A stretch of 64,000 bases of DNA from Clostridiales bacterium (GTDB lineage: Bacteria > Bacillota > Clostridia > Christensenellales > Borkfalkiaceae). Within the stretch, counting starts at the first letter, position 1. Each line of letters starts with the position of its first letter. The position numbers were made by a program, and so were the translations under genes. Below are positions 1-6,115 of this stretch, in pieces. Under the pieces are notes generated by a model. That model was not told where the DNA came from and did no database searches. It saw nothing but the letters and a program-made list of their open reading frames with translations. The stretch covers positions 1-64,000 of the forward strand of contig JAMPAF010000007.1 in NCBI GenBank assembly GCA_023667345.1, read 5' to 3'.

Positions 1-67
1 AGTTAAGCTCTATTGCGCCGAAAGTACTTACGCATTACGCGTCGGGAGGATAGGACGTTGCCGGATT
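1..67 (+). rRNA. rrf: 5S ribosomal RNA, 3' portion (cut by window start)
   Basis: The first 67 bases match the 3' half of a bacterial 5S rRNA. The AGTTAAGCTC element is followed by GCGCCGAAAGTACTT, a helix around CGCATTACGCG, then GGATAGGACGTTGCCGG. The 5' half would lie before the window. An oligo-T-ended hairpin follows directly, as expected at the end of an rRNA operon. The sequence is somewhat divergent, so a degenerate copy is possible. Confidence 0.65.
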
Positions 68-112
68 TCAAAAAATAGAAGGTACCCTTGCGGTGCCTTC
101 TATTTTTTGAAA
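66..112 (+). terminator. Intrinsic terminator after 5S rRNA
   Basis: A 21-base arm (66-86) and its near-perfect complement (92-112) form a long hairpin with a very short loop and A-rich/T-rich outer arms. It would terminate transcripts from either direction. Its place immediately after the 5S 3' end supports the rRNA call. Confidence 0.7.
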
Positions 113-136
113 TAAGATAATATTTTTTTCGAGGTG

Positions 137-180
137 AAATGTTTGAGTGCCTTAGGCGCGAGCTTAACTTCTGGGAATAG
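137..180 (-). repeat. Inverted degenerate copy of the 5S rRNA 3' half
   Basis: On the minus strand this reads AGAAGTTAAGCTC, then GCGCCTAAGGCACT. It aligns with bases 1-43 of the plus-strand 5S fragment with small gaps. The 5S fragment, the hairpin at 66-112 and this copy therefore form one large imperfect palindrome. No full 5S structure can be drawn on the minus strand, so it is called a repeat rather than a gene. Confidence 0.5.
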
Positions 181-225
181 CCGCAAAGAAGAGGCAGGGA
201 GAGAGAAAAGAAATTATGCGGCGTC

Positions 226-298
226 ACTTCCCGTTAAGCTCATTATCGCCGATGGTACTTAGCCATTACGGCTTGGGAGAGTAGGAAGTTGCCGGATT
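226..298 (+). rRNA. 5S rRNA-like 3' half (second copy, possibly degenerate)
   Basis: CCGTTAAGCTC, ATCGCCGATGGTACTT, a helix around GCCATTACGGC, and GGGAGAGTAGGAAGTTGCCGG match the 3' half of a clostridial 5S rRNA better than the first copy does. The preceding ~45 bases are purine-rich and do not form the expected 5S 5' half. It is either a diverged 5S gene or a fragment. A terminator-type hairpin follows at once. Confidence 0.5.
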
Positions 299-300
299 TC

Positions 301-338
301 AAAAATAAAGAACACGCATAAGCGTGTTCTTTATTTTT
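301..338 (+). terminator. Terminator hairpin after second 5S-like unit
   Basis: AAAAATAAAGAACACGC, loop ATAA, then GCGTGTTCTTTATTTTT: a perfect 17-bp stem ending in a T-run. The arrangement is the same as after the first 5S fragment but the stem sequence is unrelated. Confidence 0.75.
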
Positions 339-356
339 GTATTCTGTAATATCTTT

Positions 357-397
357 CAACCCGTAATGGCTAAGAGCTTGAAGGCGATAGTCTCGCC
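357..397 (-). repeat. Inverted partial copy of the second 5S-like unit
   Basis: CCGTAATGGCTAAG (361-374) is the exact complement of the CTTAGCCATTACGG arm at 269-282. The match continues weakly through a GGCGATAGT stretch. It repeats the mirror-image pattern seen around the first 5S fragment. Confidence 0.5.
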
Positions 398-491
398 GCC
401 CCGCCGTAAGGCGGCACGAGCGCAAGCGAAGTATAGTGCTTAAAGGCGTTTACGACTTTTTTGCTTGTATTGTATAAAGAACCTTAATTTA

Positions 492-677
492 ACCTTCCCC
501 TTAGGGGGAAGGTGCCGCAACCGTAAGGTTGTGGCGGATGAGGGGTTAGTCGGTTTTTATTTGCCAACCCCTCATTCGTACTACGTGCGCCCCGACTTGT
601 CGGCACGCAGTACCGCTACGCGGGCGGGCATTTTCTTGTTCCTTGAAAATGCCACCTTCCCCCCTAAGGGGAAGGTC
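492..677. repeat. Family 1 palindromic repeat (CCTTCCCC...GGGGAAGG), full-length
   Basis: Terminal CCTTCCCCTTAGGGGGAAGG and CCTTCCCCCCTAAGGGGAAGG palindromes enclose GATGAGGGGTT and its complement AACCCCTCATT. Internal hairpin tips are CCGCAACC/AGGTTGTGG and GGCATTTTC/GAAAATGCC. There is no coding content; the short reading frames across it are by-products of the repeat. The 441-491 flank shows nothing else. Confidence 0.85.
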
Positions 678-740
678 GTATTGCGGTAAATATAGTTCCG
701 CTGACCTATCGAAAGCTCGTTTTCATTGTGCAAAACGTTA

Positions 741-769
741 TTGACAGTGCAACATATAAATGATATAAT
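741..769 (+). promoter_or_regulatory. Sigma-A-type promoter of the LRR/zinc-ribbon gene
   Basis: TTGACA (741-746), a 17-bp spacer and TATAAT (764-769) match the consensus exactly. The start codon lies 30 bp downstream. Confidence 0.85.
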
Positions 770-798
770 CAAACAAATAACAAGGGAGAAAAAGAAAA

Positions 799-1584
799 AT
801 GGCAATGCAGTGTCCTAAGTGCGGAAAAGAGTTTGAGAGCGGAAAATTTTGTTTGGAGTGCGGGGCTAAGCTCATCGAGAATGAAACCGAAATTTCTGGC
901 GGCGACATAAATGTTGCCGAAAAGCTTGCCATAGCCAAAAGGCAAATTGAAAATGAAAAGGAATTAAAGAAGCTTTTCAAGCAAGACAGCAAGCTGTTTG
1001 TATTTCAGAAAAAGGGCGACGGCACGTATATTTTAGTAAAACCGAAAAAGAATAACCTTACCGAAGTGGTAATTCACGGCTTTGTTTCCGAAATAGGCGA
1101 AAAAGCGTTCGAGAGCAATTACAGTCTTAAAAGCGTTACAATTTGCAACGGCGTTAAAATTATCGGCGATAATGCGTTTAATGATTGCAGAGAGCTTAAA
1201 AGCGTGACATTAGGCAATAGCTTGACGGATATAGGCGTTGGTGCCTTTTCATTTTGTTGGGAGCTTAAAAGCGTAACAATGCCCAAAAGCGTTACGCATA
1301 TAGATATAGGTTGGGGTGCGTTCGAGAGTTGTATATCGCTTAAAAACATTGCTTTACCTGACGGAGTGACGCGAATCCCGCTTTCTATGTTCCGCGATTG
1401 TTCGGGGCTTGAAAGAATAACGATACCGGCAAGCGTAACCCATATTGATGAGAAGGCATTTTATGAATGTAAGAGGCTTAAAACGATAAATTATAAAGGA
1501 AACGAAAGTCAATGGCAGAAGATTGATATAAGTTGGTATAATAATGCGCCTTACACTATAAACTACAATTACGAAGGCGAATAG
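799..1584 (+). CDS. Zinc-ribbon plus BspA-type leucine-rich-repeat protein
   Basis: 261 residues. The N-terminus is a double-CxxC zinc ribbon (CPKCGKEF...CLECGAKL, residues ~5-26) typical of small prokaryotic zinc-ribbon domains. A charged linker follows, then from ~residue 95 about five ~23-residue LRR_5 (BspA/TpLRR) repeats of the type 'F.NC..LKSVTIP.SVT.IG..AF'. The C-terminal cap, with a GNESQWQKI motif, is typical of such clostridial proteins. There is no signal peptide or membrane segment, so it should be cytoplasmic. AAGGGAG (781-787) upstream of ATG 799 is the ribosome site, and an in-frame ATG two codons later is the alternative. It stands alone between a consensus promoter and a terminator. 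Function is unknown; the repeats suggest protein binding. A paralogue lies at 11205-12242. Confidence 0.85.
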   Translation: MAMQCPKCGKEFESGKFCLECGAKLIENETEISGGDINVAEKLAIAKRQIENEKELKKLFKQDSKLFVFQKKGDGTYILVKPKKNNLTEVVIHGFVSEIGEKAFESNYSLKSVTICNGVKIIGDNAFNDCRELKSVTLGNSLTDIGVGAFSFCWELKSVTMPKSVTHIDIGWGAFESCISLKNIALPDGVTRIPLSMFRDCSGLERITIPASVTHIDEKAFYECKRLKTINYKGNESQWQKIDISWYNNAPYTINYNYEGE

Positions 1585-1620
1585 CTGTAAGCTATATAAA
1601 AATTGCTAATAAAAAAAGTG

Positions 1621-1659
1621 CGGGCGGAGATTTGGAGCAAATCTCCGCCCGCTGTTTTT
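1621..1659 (+). terminator. Intrinsic terminator
   Basis: A perfect 13-bp stem (CGGGCGGAGATTT / AAATCTCCGCCCG) with a 5-nt loop, followed by a T-run at 1654-1659. It ends the single-gene LRR transcript. Confidence 0.9.
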
Positions 1660-1775
1660 CTGCATTTTCTTGCTTAAAGCGCGGGGGTATGTATACTTAA
1701 AAGTGTATAATAGGCGGGGACTGCTGTATATATATCCGCTTTATTTATAAATTTTCATTTTTTATACAAATTTTA

Positions 1776-1804
1776 TTGACTTTCCGCTTCGTAGGAAATA
1801 TAAT
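1776..1804 (+). promoter_or_regulatory. Promoter of the metY-cysK-metF-metH operon
   Basis: TTGACT (1776-1781), 17 bp, TATAAT (1799-1804). Transcription would begin near 1811, inside the palindrome described next. Confidence 0.85.
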
Positions 1805-1805
1805 A

Positions 1806-1828
1806 TTACCAACCAAAACGGTAGGTAA
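1806..1828. promoter_or_regulatory. Palindromic operator over the metY transcription start
   Basis: TTACCAACC, five bases, GGTAGGTAA: 9-bp arms with one mismatch, placed immediately after the -10 box across the predicted +1. A repressor here would block initiation. The Rrf2-family gene at 4192 in the same operon is the obvious candidate, by analogy with CymR and IscR-type control of sulfur genes. That assignment is inference. Confidence 0.6.
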
Positions 1829-1835
1829 ATAAAAA

Positions 1836-1925
1836 ATGCGAAAGGAAGCGATTAAAAATTATTTCGAAGAATTGGTAAGAGCGAATTTCCGTTTCGGACG
1901 AATGTATCTCCTTAAAAGCTTTTAA
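1836..1925 (+). CDS. Possible 29-codon leader ORF upstream of metY
   Basis: ATG at 1836 opens a 29-codon frame (starting MRKEAIKNYF, ending YLLKSF) closing with TAA at 1923-1925, 34 bp before metY. It lies in the leader between the promoter and metY. It contains no cysteine and one internal Met, so a simple Cys-attenuation peptide is unlikely. The ribosome site is poor (GGTAGG ~10 bp upstream, within the operator). It could be a translated leader peptide or a chance frame. Confidence 0.35.
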   Translation: MRKEAIKNYFEELVRANFRFGRMYLLKSF

Positions 1926-1959
1926 AACAAAAATCAATTAAAAATTAAGGAGAAAAATT

Positions 1960-3243
1960 ATGTCAGAATATAAATTCGAAACTTTGCAACTTCACGTAGG
2001 GCAGGAAGAGCCCGACCCCGCAACCGACGCGCGCGCGGTGCCAATATACGCTACGACTTCGTACGTATTCAAAAACTGCGACCACGCCGCCGCCCGTTTC
2101 GGGCTTGCCGACGCGGGCAACATATACGGCAGACTTACTAACTCTACGCAAGACGTGCTCGAAAAGCGTATAGCCGCTCTCGAAGGGGGTGTTGCGGCGC
2201 TTGCTCTTGCGTCGGGCGCCGCGGCAATAACCTATACGCTGCAAGCTCTCGGGCAAAACGGCGGACATTTCGTAGCGCAAAAGACCATTTACGGCGGGAG
2301 CTACAATCTTCTCGCCCACACTTTGCCTAACTTCGGCATAACCGCAACCTTCGTCGATATACATAATCTTAAAGAGGTCGAGGCGGCGATTTTGCCCGAA
2401 ACGAGAGCAATTTACATAGAGACGCTCGGCAACCCCAACAGCGACATACCCGATATCGACGCGCTTGCGGAAATCGCGCACAGACACGGGCTTCCGCTTG
2501 TTGTGGATAACACATTCGGCACGCCCTATTTGATTCGCCCCATAGAGCACGGTGCGGATATCGTCGTACATTCGGCAACCAAATTTTTGGGCGGTCACGG
2601 TACTACGCTCGGCGGCGTTATAGTCGATTCGGGAAACTTCGGCTGGGCGGCAAGCGGCAAATATCCCGCGATATCCGCCCCCAACCCCAGCTATCACGGC
2701 ATTTCGTTTACGCAAGCGGCGGGCAGTGCGGCGTTTGTGACCTATATCCGCGCGATACTCCTCCGCGATACGGGCGCGACGATTTCGCCCTTTGCCGCGT
2801 TCTTGCTTCTGCAAGGGGTTGAAACGCTGTCCCTGCGCGTGGAGCGTCACGCCGAAAATACCGCAAAGGTAGTGCAATATTTAAGCAAGCACCCGCTTGT
2901 GGAAAGGGTCAATCACCCCTCGCTTGACGGACACCCCGACAACGGGCTATATAAAAAGTACTTTCCGAACGGCGGCGCGTCGATTTTCACGTTCGAAATC
3001 AAGGGCGGGGTGAAAGAAGCGCATAAATTTATCGACAGTCTTAAAATTTTCTCGCTGCTTGCTAACGTTGCCGACGTGAAGAGTTTGGTTATTCACCCCG
3101 CAACGACGACGCACAGTCAGCTTTCGGAAAGCGAGCTTAAAGAGCAGGGCATAAAGCCGAACACAATCCGCCTCTCGATAGGCACCGAGCATATCGACGA
3201 CATTATCGCCGACTTAGAGCGCGGATTTGCGGCAATAAAATAA
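1960..3243 (+). CDS. metY: O-acetylhomoserine sulfhydrylase (PLP-dependent)
   Basis: 427 residues, the usual length for MetY. It converts O-acetylhomoserine plus sulfide to homocysteine in the cytoplasm. It belongs to the Cys/Met-metabolism PLP family: the [10 protein letters not shown] motif carries the PLP lysine (K208), with YGRLTNST near residue 57 and the long, MetY-type C-terminal half. AAGGAG lies 8 bp before ATG 1960. It is the first gene of a tight operon (11 bp to cysK). Together with MetF and MetH it gives direct-sulfhydrylation methionine synthesis. A cystathionine-pathway enzyme of the same fold is the alternative but fits the length and N-terminus less well. Confidence 0.95.
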   Translation: MSEYKFETLQLHVGQEEPDPATDARAVPIYATTSYVFKNCDHAAARFGLADAGNIYGRLTNSTQDVLEKRIAALEGGVAALALASGAAAITYTLQALGQNGGHFVAQKTIYGGSYNLLAHTLPNFGITATFVDIHNLKEVEAAILPETRAIYIETLGNPNSDIPDIDALAEIAHRHGLPLVVDNTFGTPYLIRPIEHGADIVVHSATKFLGGHGTTLGGVIVDSGNFGWAASGKYPAISAPNPSYHGISFTQAAGSAAFVTYIRAILLRDTGATISPFAAFLLLQGVETLSLRVERHAENTAKVVQYLSKHPLVERVNHPSLDGHPDNGLYKKYFPNGGASIFTFEIKGGVKEAHKFIDSLKIFSLLANVADVKSLVIHPATTTHSQLSESELKEQGIKPNTIRLSIGTEHIDDIIADLERGFAAIK

Positions 3244-3254
3244 GAGGTATAACA

Positions 3255-4181
3255 ATGAAAATTTACAGCAGCGCGGCGGAGCTTGTAGGCAAAACGCCCC
3301 TTTTGGAACTTGTGAACATAGAAAAACAGTTGGGTTTAAAGGCTAAAATACTTGCAAAGCTCGAATATTTCAACCCCGCGGGCTCGGTTAAGGACAGAAT
3401 CGCAAAAGCCATGATAGAGGATGCCGAGGCTCGCGGAGTATTAAAGCCGAATTCCGTAATTATAGAGCCGACGAGCGGCAATACCGGAATTGGACTTGCC
3501 TCTGTCGCGGCGGCGAAGGGGTACAGAATTATTATCGTCATGCCCGAAACTATGTCGGTGGAAAGGCGGCAGATAATGAAGGCTTACGGCGCGGAGCTCG
3601 TTTTAACCGAGGGCGCGAAGGGTATGAAGGGCGCTATTGAAAGAGCGGAAGAGCTTGCAAAGGGGATACCGGATAGTTTTATCCCCGGTCAGTTTGTAAA
3701 CCCCGCCAATCCCGAAATTCACCGCCGTACGACCGGTCCCGAAATATGGACCGACACCGACGGCGAAGTGGATATTTTCGTCGCGGGCGTAGGTACGGGC
3801 GGAACGCTTACCGGCGTGGGGGAATATTTAAAATCGAAAAATCCCGCCTTAAAGGTTGTTGCGGTGGAGCCCGCCTCGTCCGCGGTGCTCTCGACGGGCG
3901 TTGCCGGCGCGCACAAAATTCAGGGTATAGGCGCGGGGTTCGTGCCCGAAGTGCTGAATACCGAGATTTACGACGAGATAATAACCGTTGAAAACGAAGC
4001 CGCTTTCGAAATTGGCAAGCTTATAGGAAAAAGCGAGGGCGTGCTTGTAGGTATTTCCTCGGGCGCGGCGGTATGGGCGGCAATCGAGCTTGCCAAAAGA
4101 GAGGAAAACGCGGGCAAGAACATAGTCGTGCTGTTGCCCGACACGGGGGACAGATATCTGTCTACGCCGCTTTTTTGCTGA
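3255..4181 (+). CDS. cysK: Cysteine synthase A (O-acetylserine sulfhydrylase)
   Basis: 308 residues, typical of CysK. It makes cysteine from O-acetylserine and sulfide. PAGSVKDR holds the PLP lysine (K46), TSGNTG (near residue 77) binds the substrate carboxylate, and GTGGTLTG forms the phosphate-binding loop. The C-terminal GISSGAA is also conserved. It starts 11 bp after metY with AGAGGT upstream and precedes the Rrf2 regulator by 10 bp, so both sulfide-fixing enzymes share one transcript with their likely repressor. CysK proteins can also act as regulatory partners of CymR-like repressors; whether that happens here is unknown. Confidence 0.95.
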   Translation: MKIYSSAAELVGKTPLLELVNIEKQLGLKAKILAKLEYFNPAGSVKDRIAKAMIEDAEARGVLKPNSVIIEPTSGNTGIGLASVAAAKGYRIIIVMPETMSVERRQIMKAYGAELVLTEGAKGMKGAIERAEELAKGIPDSFIPGQFVNPANPEIHRRTTGPEIWTDTDGEVDIFVAGVGTGGTLTGVGEYLKSKNPALKVVAVEPASSAVLSTGVAGAHKIQGIGAGFVPEVLNTEIYDEIITVENEAAFEIGKLIGKSEGVLVGISSGAAVWAAIELAKREENAGKNIVVLLPDTGDRYLSTPLFC

Positions 4182-4191
4182 GGTGTAAAGT

Positions 4192-4593
4192 ATGAAGGTT
4201 TCCACGCGCGGAAGATATGCCGTAAGGGTAATGCTCGACCTCGCCGAACACGGCGACGGCGGCTATGTGCCGATGAAAGAGGTTGCCGAACGGCAGGAGC
4301 TGTCTTTAAAATACGTAGAAAAAATAATGCCCGCGCTCGTAAAGGCGGGTTTTGTGGAAGGCGTTCACGGCAAGGGAGGGGGCTATCGGTTGGTTAAAGC
4401 CCCCTACGATTACACCGTGGGCGAAATTTTAAGACTTGCCGAGGGCGACGACCTTGCCCCCGTGGCTTGCCTTGAAAGGTGTGCGGATATCTGCCCGCGG
4501 GCGGAAAACTGCAAGACTTTGCCTATGTGGAAAAAGCTGCACGGCGTCATAAACGACTTTTTCGACGGGATAACGCTTGCCGATTTAAAGTAA
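4192..4593 (+). CDS. Rrf2-family transcriptional regulator (CymR/IscR-like)
   Basis: 133 residues. The N-terminal MKVSTRGRYAVR and the winged helix-turn-helix to ~residue 70 are diagnostic of the Rrf2 family, and GKGGGYRL is the conserved wing. Four cysteines follow (C93, C97, C101, C107), three of them spaced much like the Fe-S ligands of IscR, so iron-sulfur or redox sensing is plausible. CymR-type repressors of Firmicute sulfur genes are in the same family. The position inside metY-cysK-metF-metH points to sulfur control, and the palindrome at 1806-1828 is a candidate site. Distinguishing CymR-like from IscR-like function needs experiment. Confidence 0.9.
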   Translation: MKVSTRGRYAVRVMLDLAEHGDGGYVPMKEVAERQELSLKYVEKIMPALVKAGFVEGVHGKGGGYRLVKAPYDYTVGEILRLAEGDDLAPVACLERCADICPRAENCKTLPMWKKLHGVINDFFDGITLADLK

Positions 4594-4638
4594 AGTGTGA
4601 TAAGATTATAATGCGCTTTTGCAGCGCAGGTGCTTACA

Positions 4639-5517
4639 ATGAGAATCGACGAAATACTGAAAAACAAAAGAACGCTGTCGTTCGAGGTGTTTCCGCCTAA
4701 AAAAGAGGGCGCGGACGAAAAGGAAAAGCTGTATAAAACGATTGACAAATTAAAGGCGTTAAATCCCGACTTTATAAGCGTAACCTACGGGGCGAGCGGT
4801 TCAAACGCGCGCGGCGCGGCGGAAATTGCAGAGCATATAAAATCGTGCGGCTTAGAGCCTTTGGCGCATATAACGGGCGGTCCGTCCACTTATGAGGGGA
4901 TAGACGCGCTTGCGGAGAAGCTTAAAGATATAGACGTTGAAAATATTTTGGCTCTCCGCGGCGACAGACCCGAAGCCAACGGCAAAGATTACGGCAAGCA
5001 TTTTCCGCACGCAACCGACCTTTTGACTTACCTTGAAAAGTACGGCTTTTGCGCGGGCGCGGCTTGCTATCCCGAAGGGCACGCGGAAAGCCCCACGCTT
5101 TACGACGATATCGAAAATTTAAAGAAGAAGCGCGACTGCGGCGCAAAATTTTTGATAACGCAGTTATTTTACGACAATTCATATTACTACCGCCTTGTAA
5201 ACGAGGCGCGAAAAGTGGGCGTGGACGTACCTGTAATACCGGGAATAATGCCCATAACGAACGTTAAAAACATAGCCAAAATCAAGTCGATGTGTGGAAG
5301 CACAATTCCCATAGAGCTTATAAATATGATAGAGGTGTTTGCAAAATCGCCCGATTCCATGCGCGAGGTAGGCATAAATTACGCCGTCTATCAGATATGC
5401 GATTTGATTGCAAAGGGCGCGCCCGGCGTGCATATCTACACGATGAACAACGCGGACACGGCGATTGAAATCTTTGAAAGGCTTAAAAACGTTATAAATG
5501 ATTACTTCACGGCTTGA
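4639..5517 (+). CDS. metF: Methylenetetrahydrofolate reductase
   Basis: 292 residues from ATG 4639. It reduces 5,10-methylene-THF to 5-methyl-THF for MetH, using FAD. FEVFPPK at the N-terminus, TYGASGS and the LALRGDRP strand are hallmarks of the MetF barrel. An upstream in-frame GTG (4630) has no ribosome site; the ATG has GCAGG about 8 bp before it. A possible secondary -10 (TATAAT, 4607-4612) lies in the gap after the Rrf2 gene, but its -35 is poor. The 3' end overlaps the next gene by 20 bp, indicating translational coupling. Confidence 0.95.
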   Translation: MRIDEILKNKRTLSFEVFPPKKEGADEKEKLYKTIDKLKALNPDFISVTYGASGSNARGAAEIAEHIKSCGLEPLAHITGGPSTYEGIDALAEKLKDIDVENILALRGDRPEANGKDYGKHFPHATDLLTYLEKYGFCAGAACYPEGHAESPTLYDDIENLKKKRDCGAKFLITQLFYDNSYYYRLVNEARKVGVDVPVIPGIMPITNVKNIAKIKSMCGSTIPIELINMIEVFAKSPDSMREVGINYAVYQICDLIAKGAPGVHIYTMNNADTAIEIFERLKNVINDYFTA

Positions 5518-6115
5518 AAAACGGATATATTCATACCTCAATTTTCGCGGCGCACAAAAAGACGAAAGGACGGACGCGGAAATTTTGTGCTGTATGCAGG
5601 AGCTCGAAGGGCTTGCGCACTTCGTGTACGATTACAAATTTTTCGATAGTCCGCCCGCGTTCTTAAACAAACCGCCGTATTCCGAATATCTTAAAGGAAG
5701 CCGCGGGGTGATAATCTCGGTTATGACCTTGGGCGGCGAGGCGGACAGACGTATTAAATTTTACGAACGCACTAACGCCGTAAAAGCCGTCGTTTTGGAC
5801 GCGTGCGCGAGCGCATATCTGGAAGAGCTTTCGGACGAGTACGAAAAGACTGTCTCGGGCGATTTATCCTACCGCTTTTGCCCCGGCTACGGCGGAAGCG
5901 ACGTTTCTGACCTGAAATATATTTTTGAAATTCTGAAGCCCGAAAAGAAGGGTATTACCCTCACGGAAACTAACTATATGCTGCCGAGTAAATCTATGGC
6001 GGGCATAATCGCCGTTGGCAAATCCGCAAAAAAATCGTGCAAAAACTGTATCGTTTCCGAAGGCTGCGAATACAGAGTGGAGGGGAAAACGTGTTACGGC
6101 TCGGGCAACAAGTAA
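5498..6115 (+). CDS. Stand-alone methionine synthase activation-domain protein
   Basis: 205 residues resembling the AdoMet-binding reactivation domain that forms the C-terminus of long MetH enzymes. The RFCPGYGGSD stretch (near residue 126) corresponds to the family's AdoMet-binding RxxPGYG motif. It would help reductive remethylation of cob(II)alamin on MetH. Late cysteines (C184, C187, C193 and C202 approximately) form a CxxC...C...C set that may bind metal and is uncommon in full-length MetH. It overlaps metF by 20 bp and metH by about 25 bp, so the three are probably co-translated. Confidence 0.85.
   Translation: MITSRLEKRIYSYLNFRGAQKDERTDAEILCCMQELEGLAHFVYDYKFFDSPPAFLNKPPYSEYLKGSRGVIISVMTLGGEADRRIKFYERTNAVKAVVLDACASAYLEELSDEYEKTVSGDLSYRFCPGYGGSDVSDLKYIFEILKPEKKGITLTETNYMLPSKSMAGIIAVGKSAKKSCKNCIVSEGCEYRVEGKTCYGSGNK

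Noticed and set aside
465..805. Short open frames on both strands around 465-805 and in other repeat regions
   Set aside because: They lie inside family 1 or 2 palindromes and translate the repeats; no ribosome sites, and the same peptides recur wherever the repeat does.
1963..2877. Long antisense frame opposite metY (and similar ones opposite metH, the 839-residue protein, pyrG and spoIVA)
   Set aside because: The sense genes are clear. The antisense frames are by-products of high-GC third positions, with no ribosome site or domain.
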